Source of the DNA: Rapana venosa | Lineage: Eukaryota; Mollusca; Gastropoda; Neogastropoda; Muricidae | Direction: 5' to 3' | NCBI GenBank assembly: GCA_028751875.1 | Contig: CM054138.1 | Span: 38,328,276-38,392,275 of the forward strand | DNA length: 64,000 nucleotides | Shown: piece after piece, positions 10,796 to 22,060 of the stretch | How positions within the stretch are numbered: the stretch's first letter is position 1 | Layout: every line of letters starts with the position of its first letter | Translations under genes and position numbers: made by a program | The notes under the pieces: generated by a model | Databases searched by the model: none | Told to the model about the DNA's origin: nothing | Seen by the model: only the letters and a program-made list of their open reading frames with translations

Positions 10796-11113
10796 CTTTT
10801 TTTTTTTTAATTCACCTATTCATAACGAACTAATCATGATATTGGCGTCAATCCACTTGCAAATCGAATACAAATAATGAAAACAAAAACTGGTTCAGAG
10901 GAGACCGCTCTTTTAAATTTCATGTAACCACATATCAACTTCTTTGAAGCTTCTGACTCGAAAGTTCTTGATATTAATTGACATATCAATAGAATTGGCT
11001 TTGGCTTGTCTTTGTGCTTCTGCAATATACTTCGCTACAGATTTTTTAACATGTTCGTCTTCAGACGTCAGGATAGAAACAATTTCTGAACTTTCTGCTG
11101 TTTGTAAAGTCAA
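10796..11113 (-). other. Candidate terminal coding exon or retroposed 3' end, unknown product
   Basis: On the minus strand an open frame of 66 codons (11,113 to 10,913) contains SSEIVSILTSEDEHVKKS, YIAEAQRQAKANSIDMSI and ends FKEVDMWLHEI then stop. The composition looks protein-like and is not low-complexity. TTGACTTTACAAACAG just upstream could be a splice acceptor. About 100 bases downstream a run of A on this strand (10,796-10,808 on plus, read as T) could be a retroposed poly(A) tail. No family is recognised. It may be a host terminal exon, a processed-pseudogene end or the 3' end of an unrecognised LINE. Confidence 0.3.
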
Positions 11114-11199
11114 GAAATGTTGTTATTACGTACAGTTTAATATGCTTTACATTGAAATAAAAAGCTAATTTCATCATCAACATTGTAACCCATAATGGA

Positions 11200-11960
11200 A
11201 ATGGTAATAGCGTGGATGTCTCAGGCTGGAACCATTATGTTTGCATTAAACCCAATATTCTTAGTCTGAGTCTAGCAAATTTTAGTCTGCATCGTATTAA
11301 TTTTCAGATATGTTTTCTGTTTGGAAAACACGTTTAAACAATAAGAACCAGCTATAATTACTTTGATTCTCCATGTCTGAGTGCCAGTTTTGTTTAAAAG
11401 AACAATGAGTCTGTATCTGAATTCTGAAAGAAACTGGCACTCATTACCTACTTCCTGAAACAGCCACACAATCCAAAAACCATGTTCTTTCAAGCTTTTT
11501 TAAAATGTCATATGCCCAGTTCTCTTCATCCAACTCCATTTGTATAATCATCATATTCTATGACTGTCTACACAAACTTGTTTGTGGAAGTTTCAACAAT
11601 TTTAACCAATATTTGATACACTTTATAAAAGTTCTTATGATTATAGGATATCCTTCCATCTCCGCATATAGTGCAGTTTAAGATGAATGAATTGACACAT
11701 TCACCTTGAACTTTTTCCATTCATGGATTACATATAATCCCCATATTTCCTAAGTGCACATTAGCAAAGGTTCTATTTGAGTGTCAATTTCCAGAATAGG
11801 CAACAGTCTATCGAAGTGAGCTTTCGTAATGATTTTAGTATTTCTATCACACCTTTCCACCTTCCCACATAATTCTCGTCTTGCATTTGATTTAGCCTTC
11901 TTAAAAATATCATCTCCAGATATTTTCATGTATTAACTATTTTGACTTCAGCATTTCCAT
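11200..11960 (-). pseudogene. LINE family D fragment, post-RT C-terminal region
   Basis: Minus-strand pieces read HFDRLLPILEIDTQIEPLL, EIWGL, YAEMEGYPIIIRTFIKCIKY, WLKLLKLPQTSLCRQS and FQEVGNECQFLSEFRYRLIV. The order (LFD.Q..P.L, E.WGL, GRYP....., YW.KLL, VG....FL..F..RL) matches the C-terminal half of family D copies at 39.3-40.8 kb and 63.4-64.0 kb. Multiple frame changes and stops. The catalytic part and the Cys/His knuckle are not seen. Confidence 0.65.
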
Positions 11961-12025
11961 AAATTCATTTTTCACGTACTGATAAATGCCCACCCATTCT
12001 GAAAACAATAATGCTTGCTTTATCT

Positions 12026-12195
12026 ATCATCATCATCATCAGACCCGTGACCTTGGCGGTCGTGGGGGAGACACGAAAGACGATGCCGTGGTAAGACTCC
12101 TCCATTTATCTCGGTCCTCGGCTTTGCGCATTAGTGCCGAGTCATTCATCCTGGTCCATTCTCTGATGTTGTCCATCCATGACTTGTTCTCTTGC
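12026..12195 (-). pseudogene. RTE-like LINE, extreme C-terminus and 3' tail
   Basis: The minus strand reads KSWMDNIREWTRMNDSALMR, KAEDRDKWRSL and SSFVSPPRPPRSRV then stop, followed by a TGA-triplet tail (12,026-12,042 on plus as ATCATC). This is the typical last segment of RTE-like EN-RT proteins (W.DNIREWTG plus a D..KWR module). The 5' part would lie in the degraded block and cannot be read. Confidence 0.75.
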
Positions 12196-12269
12196 TGATA
12201 AAGCATCCCCAAAAACGCATTTCGGGAATTTCTTCACCCCTCGTTTTGATCTCATCCCCCCTTTTTGCT

Positions 12270-15200
12270 CTCTATCCTCCATCCCCCCCCCCCCCTCTCT
12301 TTTTTTCCCCTTTTTTCTCTAGAACTGTTTTTGACATGGAAAATAAGGTTTGGGTTGTTTCTTGGAAGTTTTTTGGGTTCTTTAAAAATTTAAATGCTGG
12401 TGATAAGTTTGGGGCGTACTTTTTTTTAAAAGCCATGTGATTTACATCCCACTTTGTCCTTTGCCCCCTTTTGTCAACTTTTTTTTGGTCCTCCTCCTCT
12501 CTCTTTTTTTTAACCCCCTTGTCTCTTTTTTCTCTTTTCCTTCCCTCCCCCCTTCTCCTCTTTCTCTCTTTTTTTTTTCTTTTTTTTTTCCTTCTTTTTT
12601 CCCAAAGTTTTTTGGGTTTTTTTTCCTTTTTTTTTGTTTGTTTTTGCTTTTATCTAATTTTTTAAATTGTTTTTTCCCTTTTCCCCCCCCAACCCCCCAA
12701 TTTTTTGTTTAAAACCTTTTTACTTTTTTTCATTTTTTAAATTTTAGAAGGGTAGAAAAACCCCTGATTAAAATTTTAAAATTTTTCGTCTTAAAATTTA
12801 TTTCCCCTTTTTTGGGTTTTTAAAACCTGATTTTTACTTTTTGAACATTTTTTTTTTCCTTTGAAAACCGGGGAAAAATTTTCCCTTAGTTACAAAAATT
12901 CTTTCAGGAAACTTAAGCACTACTCTAAAGCTTTTTCTTTTTTTTCCTCCTCTTCTTTCTTTTCTTTTTTGGCCAAATTTAAAACTTTTCCGTTATGAAT
13001 CCGAATTTTTTTGTATTTTTCTTTTAGGGAAACCTTTTTTTTTTTATTGTTCCATTTTTTAAAATTGAAAAATAAATTTCTAATTAAAATTGGAAAAGAT
13101 TTCCTTTTGGCCAGTTTTAAATCAAAGCCCCCCTTTCTACTGGTAAACCTAATTTTTTTTTTTTTTCCGGGGAAACCAAAAAGGAAAAAAAAGATAATTT
13201 CTAAAGAAATTTTTAATATTTAAAATTCTACTTTTTCCCAAAACTTTTTTTAATTTTTACCCCTTGGAATTATTTTTTTTAATTTTCTTTTTTTTTCCTT
13301 TTTTTTTTTCCTCCTGCTTTTTTTTTTTTTTTATTTTTTTCCTTTTTATTTCCTTTTTTTTTCCCCCTTTTTGTTTTTTAACCTTTTTATAAATCTCCCT
13401 TTTTCTTTTCCAACCTTTCTTTTTTGTTTTTTTTTCCTCTTTTTTTGTGATTTTTTACTTTTTTAAAAAAGCCGGTTTTATTTCTCTCTTTTTAAAAATT
13501 TTTAAATTTAATCTCTTTTCCCCCTTTTTTATTTTTTTCCTTTTGGACTTTTTTTTTCCCTTTTTTCTATTTTCCTTTTTTTTATTTCCTTTTCCCTTCC
13601 CTTTTTCCTTCTTTTTTTTTTTCCCCTTCTCTTTTTTCTCCTTTTTTTTTCTTCCCTTTCTTTTCCCTTTCCTTTTTGTTCTTTTTTTTTCTTTTCTTAA
13701 ATCCTTCTTTTTTCTTTTCCCACTCTTTTCTTTTTTTTTGTGATTTTCCTTCCCCCCCTTTTCTTCAGCCCTTTTTTTTGGGTTGTCTTCTTCCCTCTCT
13801 CTCTTCCCCCTTCTTTTTTGATCTTCTTCCCTCCCCTCTCTCTTCAGTTTTTCCCTTTTGTGATTCTTCCCCCCCCCTCTTAAAGTCCTTCCTTTGTGAC
13901 CCTTCTTCCCCCTTTTCTCTTTTTTCAGTTTTTCTTTTTTTTCTCCTTCCCATCTCTCTCTCCACCCTCTCTCTCTCTCTCTTCCCTCTCCTTTTCATTC
14001 TTCTTTTGTAAAACCCTTTCCTCTCCTTTTCCCCTCATTCGTCTTTTTTTATCTCTTTTCCTCTCTCTTTTTCTCTCTTCTCCTCCTCTCTCTTTTCCTT
14101 TTCATTTTTTGGGCTCTCTCTTTTCCTCTCTCTTCTCTTTCTCTTCCCCATCCTTTGTGATCTTTTTTCCCTTCTCTTTTTCCCCTTTTTTTGTTATTTC
14201 CTTCCATTTTTTCTCTCTTTTTTCCCCCCCCCAAGTTTTCCCTTTTGTGATCTCTCTCTCTCCTCTCTCTCTTTTCTCTTTTCTGTCCCCTTTCTCCCCT
14301 CTTTCTCTCCCTTTTCCCCTTTTCCTTTTTTTTCTCCCTCTTTTTCTTCAGTTTTCCCTTTTTTTTATCTTTTTTCCCCTTTTCTCTCTTTTTCCCCAGT
14401 CTTTTTTTGGGAATTCTCTTTTCCCCCTTTTCCCCTCTCTCTCCCCTTTTCTCTCTTCTCTCTCCTTTTTCTTTTCTTTTTGGACTCTCTTTTCTCCTCT
14501 CCCCTCCCTCTCTCTCTCTTTTTGCCCTTTTTTTCCCCTTTTCCATTTTCTTTTTTAAAATTTTTTTATCCCCTTTCCCCCTCTCTCCCCTCCCTCTTTC
14601 TTTTTAACCCCCTTTTCCCCCTTTTCCTCTTCCTCAGTCTTCTTTTTGTGATCCCCTTTTCCCCCCCCCACCCCCTCTCTTCTTTTTGGTCTTCTTTTGT
14701 GTTTTTCCCCTTGCCCCTCGCTCGCTCTCTCTTTCCAGTCTTTTTTTGTGATCTTTTTTCCCTCTCTTTTTCTTCGCCCCCTTCTTTTTTACCCTCTTTC
14801 CCTTCTTTTCTTTTCTTCTTCTTTTTTCTCCCCTCTCTCTTCTCTTCTTTTTATCCCTCTCTTTCTCCCCTTCTCTCTCTCTTTTCCCCTCTCTTTTCAG
14901 TTTTTTTTTGTGACTCCTTCCCCTCCCCTCTCTCTCTTCTTCTTTTTATCTCCTTCCCCCTCTCTATTTTCCCCCCAGTCTTTTTTGTGATCTCCCCCCT
15001 CCTCTCCCTCCTCCTTTTCCCCCCCAAGCCCTTTTTTTTTGTGATTTTCCCCCCCTCCCTCCCCCCTCCCCCCTTTTTTACTCCCCTTTCAGTCTTTTTT
15101 GTGTTTCCCCTCTCCTCTCCTCCCTCGCTCTCTTTCTCTTCTTTTTATCTCCTATCTCTCTTTCTCTTTTTTATCTCTTTTCTCCTCCCCTCTCTCCTCT

Positions 15201-15440
15201 CTCTTTTCCTCAAAATCCTCTCTCCTCTTCTCTCCAGTTTCTTTTGTGATTCCCCCCCTTTTCTTTTTCTCTCTCCCCCCTTCTCTTTTTCTCTCTCTCT
15301 TTCCCCTCTCCCCCTCTTTTCCCCTTTTTTGTCTTTTGTGATTACCCCCCCCCCCCTCTCTTCTCTCTCTCTCTTCTCTCTCTCCCTCTTTCTCTTTTCT
15401 CTCTTTCTCTCTCTCTCTCTCTTCTCTTTCTCTTTGGCAG
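12270..15440. repeat. Pyrimidine-rich minisatellite (degraded), main block
   Basis: From about 13,730 on, variants of CAGTCTTCTTTTGTGATCTC recur every 30-100 bases (for example near 13,855, 14,148, 14,240, 14,636, 14,736, 14,897, 14,976, 15,233), separated by CT/CCT-rich filler. This is a decayed or corrupted tandem array. 12,270-13,730 has the same base composition but few readable units. Open frames of up to 321 codons here (Ser/Phe/Leu-rich) are composition artefacts. Confidence 0.7.
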
Positions 15441-16330
15441 TGTAGGAAATAAAAAAAACTTCTTTAGGGAAATTTCAAAAAGAGTTTAAAAAACCCTGTT
15501 TCTGCCCCAAGGTGGTTTTTTTAATTTTAAAAAGAAAATGTGCCCTTTTGATTATATATTAAAGATAAGGGTGTCTGGAGAGAGAAAGGTTTTTTAAAAA
15601 CATAATTACTTTCAATACTTATAGGGTAGCTTTGGGGGCCTTTTTGGGAATTTGGGTATCAAAATTTTAAATTTTCAAAAAATTTTAAAATAGGGTCTAT
15701 TGTTGAAAAAAGGGAAACCTGTCCATTCGGGAAAAAAAACGTGTTAAAAGATAAAGTGCTTGTGATGTTTCTCGGTCCGTTAAAAAAGGAATCCTTTCAG
15801 AAACATACAGTGGGGCTGAAAGCATACCAATAAAAACCAGCTGGCAAAGAAAATTAAAGGCAGCCGAAATGATATGTCATCTTTAATTTATAGATTTATA
15901 TATTTTTAGGGTCCCAAAAAAACGCCGGAAAAACGGGAACGATTTCAACTTTAAAATGAATTGCTTGTGTCCTGATTCATTGAAAAGGGAATTTTGATAT
16001 GTTTGTTTTCTCTTTCATGATTGATAACCTGTATCTAAAGTGTCTGTGTGTGGTTTTGGGGCGCGTGGGTTTTGTGGGGTGTGCAGGGGCATGCACGTGT
16101 GTGTATGTGGGGTGCGAGAGTAAAGTATTTTGTGTATTGCGCGAAAGCAGATAAATTTTAAAAAAAGTGTTAAGAAAAGTCTTTGAAATGTTGCTTAAAC
16201 TTTTCAAATTCGTGTTTTGTACTCATTTGCTTTCCTTTTGGGTTTTTTCCATCTTAGGTCTATTTCCTTTATTGTAGGGGGGCTTTTTGGCCTTAGATTT
16301 TTTAAAATTCGATTTTCGATTTTTCGATTT
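15441..16330. other. Degraded non-repetitive spacer
   Basis: AT-rich sequence between two blocks of the pyrimidine minisatellite. A GT-rich patch lies at about 16,040-16,120. No gene is recognisable through the base-quality damage. Confidence 0.5.
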
Positions 16331-16835
16331 TCCCTCTTCTTCAGTCTTCTTTTGTAAATCTCTTCTCTTCTTCTCTCCCCTTCGCCTCCTCTCTCTCTCT
16401 TCCTCTCTCTCTTCCTCTTTTCTCTCTTCAGTTTTTTTTGTAAATCTTCCTTCCATTTTCTTTTCTCTTTTTTTAAGTTTTCCCCCCCCCCCTTTTTAAG
16501 TTCCCCTTTCCCTCTCCCCTCTCTCTAATCTCTCTCTCTCCCCCCTTCTCTTTTCCTTCCCCCCAGTTTTCCCTTTTTAAAGATCCCCTTTTCCCTCTCT
16601 TTCTCTCTTCAGCCCTTTTTTTGTGATCTCCTTCCATCTCTTTTCTTAAGTCTTTTTTTTTTTGTGTTCCCCTTCCATCCTCTCTCTCTCTCTCTCCTTC
16701 TTCTCCTCCTCTTCAGTGTCCTTTTTGATCCCCCCCCCCCCCCCCCTCCTCTCTCTCTCTCTCTCTCTTTTCTCTCTCCTCCCTTTTTTTTGGTGATCTC
16801 CCCCCCTTCCCCCCCCCATGGGCCCTTCCCGGGGA
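16331..16835. repeat. Pyrimidine-rich minisatellite, second block
   Basis: The CAGTCTTCTTTTGTAAATCT-type unit reappears near 16,341, 16,427, 16,562, 16,607, 16,645, 16,711 and 16,780. It abuts the family C element. Confidence 0.7.
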
Positions 16836-16849
16836 AAATGTTTAAAAAA

Positions 16850-19800
16850 AGCGAGCATTGCAAGAAGGGGGACCCCTGTCCCCAACCAGGCATGTCGAAA
16901 AGGGGCACTAAGGGGGAAACCCCTTTTCCTCCAGGTTGGGCCCCAGGGCTAAAAACCCCTTTGCCCCCGAAAAAAAAGAAAAGTTACAGAAACAGCAACA
17001 GAGAAAAATTATACTTTTGCGTGCGAAGGACCTCCTGGGCCCAGGGGAGACTGTATGTTGCTGAAGGCCAAACCCGAAAAGCAAGCTACCAGCAGGAAAA
17101 GGGAAGACCTAAAAACACCACCCAAAACTAAGATCAGACGGGGGGACATTGGAACGTGAGGCATGTATGAGAGGGGAAGCTGGCACAGGTAACATTAGAG
17201 TTAGAAATTCAACCCATGCCCTAGGGGGTAACGAGAGTAAAACGGACTGGGTTTTGGGGGAGAATGAAAACCAAAAACCGGGAGAAAAACCTCCTTTTTT
17301 CTCTTTTAAGAGTTTGACACCAGCACCACGAAGGAGTTCCCAACATCCTCAAAAAAGGGCCCGTTTGGCAAATGCCTTATGGGTGGAAGCCCATCAACAC
17401 AGATTGAAGGGTGCGAGACTAAAAGGGAAGGCACATCCAACATCACCATAATCCGTGTACGCACCAACCCAAACAACAAAAAAGGATGAGAGAAAAAAGA
17501 CGACTTCTTTTACCAACACCTGCAGACAGAACAGGGGAAAGCCCCCACGCCATGACTCAATCGCTTCATGGGGGACCCCCAATCCCAAAGGGTTTCGGAA
17601 TGACAAACACCGACTTTGAGAGAGTCATGAAAGAACGGATGGGGAAAGGAAAAAAAAAACGGGGAGGACTTGGGAGTCTGCGCCATGAAAACCCTTTTTT
17701 GACAAGCTGACTGGGCGTGCCGAAGGGGAGAGATATAAACCAGATTGCCCATTGATGATCAATGGAAAGGTGGAGACGATTTTCTTGTGGATTTGAAAAA
17801 CCAAGCGAAGTGGGGTTTGGGGGAAGGGGATCATCCCCTTTTGGTGACGCACACATCCTATGAAATAAAGAAAAACACGATTTATCCCCAACGATTGAAA
17901 AGAAACCAACTAAAACCCTGCATTCATCAACGATTTGAGAACAGATTCCAAAATCCGCAGAAAAAAAAAAATTTAAAACAGAACAGCATGAAAAAAATAC
18001 GAAAATTGGAAGCAGATCGTAAACTGTACACTGAAAACCCAGCAAGGACAAAAATGGCCCATAAAAAGAAGAAGACCAAAAAATGACCACCCAACAAGAG
18101 ACCCCAAAGCCATAAAAGAAAGAAGGGGGACCAAAAAAGGATTTAGCAAAAAAAGAAACCCACCAAACAAAACCCCCCCCCCCCAAAGATTTTTTTCCCC
18201 CCCCAAAAGGGGCACACGGGAAATTTGGAAAAGACTCCCCACGCCTTTGAAAAAGAAAAAAGCCATGGACCAATGGCAGCTGTTTGCAGAAGGGGGTGGC
18301 GGCCCAAGGAGACCCAAGGGAGAGCCTAAAAAGTCACCAAGAAAGTATGAAAACAAATTTTAAGAGGACGGGGGGGCCCCAATCGGGACAGAAAAGGGGA
18401 AACGTTGCCCAACCCGAGAAAGAGAAAGGGAAGAAAGGGGGCAACACTTCCAGGAAGTTCTAAACCCGACCCCCACCTGACGAAAACAGCCACATCCCAA
18501 AGCTAAAAAAGATTTTGCAATGATGTCAACCCCCCAAAAAAAAGGGAAAAATGATAGTGGCTCCCTTCAAGACCCTCAAAAGGGAAGTCCCCGGGCCCGG
18601 ACAACCTCGGTCCCGGGAATTTTTTCAAGGCGATTCGGGAACTAGCAGCTGAAAACTAAAAACCACTGTTCACAGCTGCAGGGAAAGAACGAAAAAGTAC
18701 CGATATTGGCCCAAATGGGGGTGATAGCCCAAAACCCCCCCAAGAAAAAAAACCCCTAAACGACTGCAACAACGGGGGAGGGAATCACTCTCTTGTCTTT
18801 TGCCAAGAAAGGGAAAAGGCCCAAAAGGTCTCATCAAAAGAATATCAGCGCTGGGGGACGACCTTTGAAAAAAGGAACAACGGGTTTCAGGAAGCAACGG
18901 GGAAATGTATAGACCGATATTCACGCTCAAAAAACATAAACGAACAGTGCACAGAGGGGAAAAAGAAATGTATTTTAAATTTTGTGGTTTTGGGAAAAGG
19001 CTTTTTGACAGCAACACAGGGGACAGCCTTTGGAGTATCCTTCAAACACTATGGCACCCCATCGAAACGGGGAACCCCTTTAACAAAAGCTTCTTTGACA
19101 ATTTCAATGCTCTGTGGGCCATAGAAACATTCTTCAAAGTCAAGACGGGAAAGTAAAACAAGGATGTGTGATGTCAGCAGTTTCTCTTCAATCTGGCCAT
19201 TGATTGGGTGATGAGGAAGAAAACTAAAAGAAACCCAAGGGGATTCGCGGGAACCCTTTGTTCTAAACACTAAAACCCCTTAAATTTTGCGGATGATGGC
19301 GTGCTGCCCCCCACACACACCAAAATATCCGGGGAGAAGACCAAAGCAGACCAAACTTTCGGACACCCAAGTGGGGCTTGTATTGCACCAAGAAAACAAA
19401 AGACGGGTCACTCAATGTGAACCACCGCCCCTGTGAAAGTAAATTTGGAATACCCTTTGCGCCAGACAGTCAAGTTCACTTACCTTGGCACAGCATAAAA
19501 CCAGGGGCACAAAAAAAAGAAGACATCCAAAACTTACGGGGAAAAGGCCAGGGAAGGGGTTTTTTGGGAGATGAACAATTTTGGGAGATAAAAACCAGAA
19601 CAGCACCAACCCAAGTAAAAAAGGGGGCCTATCCCAAGAGCTGTGTTGTTTTTCCGCCACTTTACGTTCTGGGGTGCTGGGGGTGCGAAGGGGATCTTAC
19701 CAAACTTTGTTCCTTCCCACCCATAGGGCCGGCGAAGAATTCTCCGGATTTTTTGGGGCCCAAAGGAAGATCTCCAATGAAGACCTACTACGGGTGCAGG

Positions 19801-20095
19801 CAAGAAGCCCATGGGAACCTTTCCAATCACCGACGACGGTGGAAGTGGTTTGGGGCAATCCCCCCAAAGAGACCCACAGTAAAACCAAAAAACAGCTTTG
19901 CACGGGCCCCCGAAGGAAGGAGAAAAAAAAGGAAGCCCAAAAATCACGTGGAGGGGAACGGGTAAAAATTTGAAAAAAAAAGGCCATGCACCCACTCTTG
20001 GGGATCAGTGACTGGGTTTGGCCCAGGTTGGGGAAAGGGTGGAAGGGTTTTTGTTGCTGCCCTATACCCCACTGGGGGGTAATGGCTAAAGATTC
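16850..20095 (+). mobile_element. LINE family C (RTE-like EN-RT), near full-length but corrupted
   Basis: Frame-hopping on the plus strand recovers the standard EN-RT order. Endonuclease start WNVRHV (17,150) and EGKLAQVT; a DDFFYQHLQTEQGKAP-like patch (about 17,500); the endonuclease end with LLVTHTSYEIKK (about 17,840); a basic linker; KSPGPDNLGPG (about 18,580); the catalytic FADD box (about 19,286, NFADDGVL); NEDLLRVQARSP (about 19,775); RRWKWFG (about 19,838); the basic GRRKKRKPKNH; and a last module ending in VAALYPTGG-like sequence near 20,085. Nearly all frame breaks fall at homopolymers, so some damage may be sequencing error and the underlying copy could be more intact. Pyrimidine minisatellite flanks both sides. 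Confidence 0.8.
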
Positions 20096-20300
20096 CCTCT
20101 CTCTCTCTTTTCCAGTTTCTTTTGGGGATCCCCTTCCCTCCCCCCTCCTCCCAGGCTTTTTTTTTTTTATCCCCTTCCCTCCCTTTTCAGTCTTCTTTTT
20201 TCTTGTGCTTGTTTTCCTGCTTCACTTTTCCTTGTGTTCCCCTTTTCCCCTCTCTTTCACTCTCCCCCTTAAAAAAATTTTTGATCCCCCAACTCTCTTT
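20096..20300. repeat. Pyrimidine-rich minisatellite, third block
   Basis: CCAGTTTCTTTTGGGGATCC (about 20,113) and CAGTCTTCTTTTTTCTTGTG (about 20,188) show that the array resumes after the family C element. 20,300-20,690 is pyrimidine-rich, degraded and without a recognisable feature. Confidence 0.6.
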
Positions 20301-20689
20301 TCCTGAGGGTTTTTTCCTTCCCTCTTTCCCAAATTTTAAATTTTTTCTCCTTTTGTGGTCCCCTTTTGCCTTTCCCCAAATTTTTCCGCTTTTTTTCTTC
20401 TCTTATCTTTTTCCCCCATTCTCATTTCTTTTCTTTTTCCTGCCCTTTGCCACACACAAAAAAACAACTTTTAGATCACTGCTGCCCCCTTCAATGCTGT
20501 TTTGACAGGGAAGTGACGAAGGAGAACACGGCAACCTGCCCGAAAATTACCTGGACTTTAACTCACCAGCGATCTATATTTTTCACCCCTACCTTTCCAC
20601 CGTTTTTTCAAATTGGAATCTACGTTTTGGGCTTCCTTTTAAATGGGCTATCCAAAAAAAATGTGATTTATGGGGGAGGGGTTTTCATA

Positions 20690-21620
20690 TGAAAAGTTCC
20701 CGTTTATGGGTTTTATGTGTTTAAAAGAATGAGAATGCGATCATATTTCGTAAAAGATTACATATGAAACAGGGGACATTTTAAAAAACTACATTTTTAA
20801 AAAACGAGAATTAAATGATTACATATGAAAAAATTTTAAGGGAAAAAAATTATTAAAATATGAAACACGACAAATTAAAATTACTACAAATGAAACGTGA
20901 GAATTAAATATTACAAAAAAAACACGAGAAATTTAAATACCCTATGAAACATGGAAATTTTAAAAGATTACTATGAAACACGGAAAATTTAAAAGGGCTA
21001 CTTTTGAAAAGTTAGAATTTTAAAAAATTACATTTGAAACGCAAAAAACATTAAAAAGATTACAAAAAAAAAGGAAATTAAATGTTAAATTGAAAAACCC
21101 CGACATTAAATGATTACATATGGGGAAAAAAAGGGGAATTTAAATTTTTACATTTGAAATTTAAGGGCATTAGATTTTTCATATGAACATGAGAACCCAA
21201 ATGGGAAACACAAGAAAACGAGACTTAAAAAGATTAAAATTTTTAAACAAGAGACATTTGAAATTTAAAATGAAACATAAAAATTAGTTATTACATAGGA
21301 AAATTGGGGATTAAATGATTAAAATAAGAAACTGGAAAATTTAAAAGGGAAAACATTTGAAAAAAAAAGAAAAAACGGGTTACATGGGGAAAAAAAGAGA
21401 CAAATTTAAATTTTTAAAATATGAAACATAGACAATTTAAAAATTGCATAAAAAAATAAAGGACATTTTTGATTACTTTAGGGGCATATCTTAAAATTTG
21501 AAAAAAACAGACATTTTAAAAGGGTTAATATTAAAAATCAGACTTAAATTTATTTCGTATGAAAACCCCAAACATTTTAAAAGATTCATTTGAAACCCCG
21601 AGCAAACATGTTTTTTTAAA
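20690..21620. repeat. AT-rich minisatellite, unit about 29 bp
   Basis: About 30 imperfect copies of a unit containing GATTACATATGAAACACGAG followed by ACATTAAAT. Copies are scrambled by the base-quality problem. The clearest are near 20,754, 20,817, 20,960 and 21,110. The exact unit length is uncertain. Confidence 0.7.
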
Positions 21621-21715
21621 AAAACCCCTCCCAAATGGTTGAACAATACATACAAAAAAAAACTGAAACAGTAAATAAACAAACTTGAATGAAATTAAAT
21701 TTTAAGTGTTGTGGG

Positions 21716-22060
21716 TGGGGTGTGGGGTTTTTGTGTGTGTGTTTGTGTGTGGTTTGTGTGTGTGTGGGTTAGTGGGGGTGGTGGGGTGGGGGGGAGAGGA
21801 GAGAGAGGAGAGGAGAGAGAGAAAGGGGAGGAGAGAGAGAGAGTGGAGGGGAGGAGAGATTGGAGGAAGGGGTAATAGATTTTTTTTTTAAAACCCACCA
21901 AAGTTTTGCTTATCTACTGACCACCCATAAACTTTAAAAAAAAAACTTTTGATTCATTTTTCTGCCTTTCCTCCTGCCTCCTGCCCTCCCCTCTTTTCTC
22001 TCTCCCCCTCTCTCCCCCCTCTCTCTCTCTCTCCTTCTCTCTCTCTCTCTCTCGTCCCCC
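21716..22060. repeat. GT-rich, GA-rich and CT-rich simple sequence
   Basis: GT-rich at 21,720-21,790, GA/GGGA at 21,792-21,870, a 90-base spacer, and CT at 21,965-22,052. Base quality is degraded. Confidence 0.8.

Noticed and set aside
13447..15445. Long plus-strand open frames (up to 321 codons) rich in Ser, Phe, Leu and Pro
   Set aside because: They come from CT-rich minisatellite in the degraded block. All three frames are open and no domain is present.
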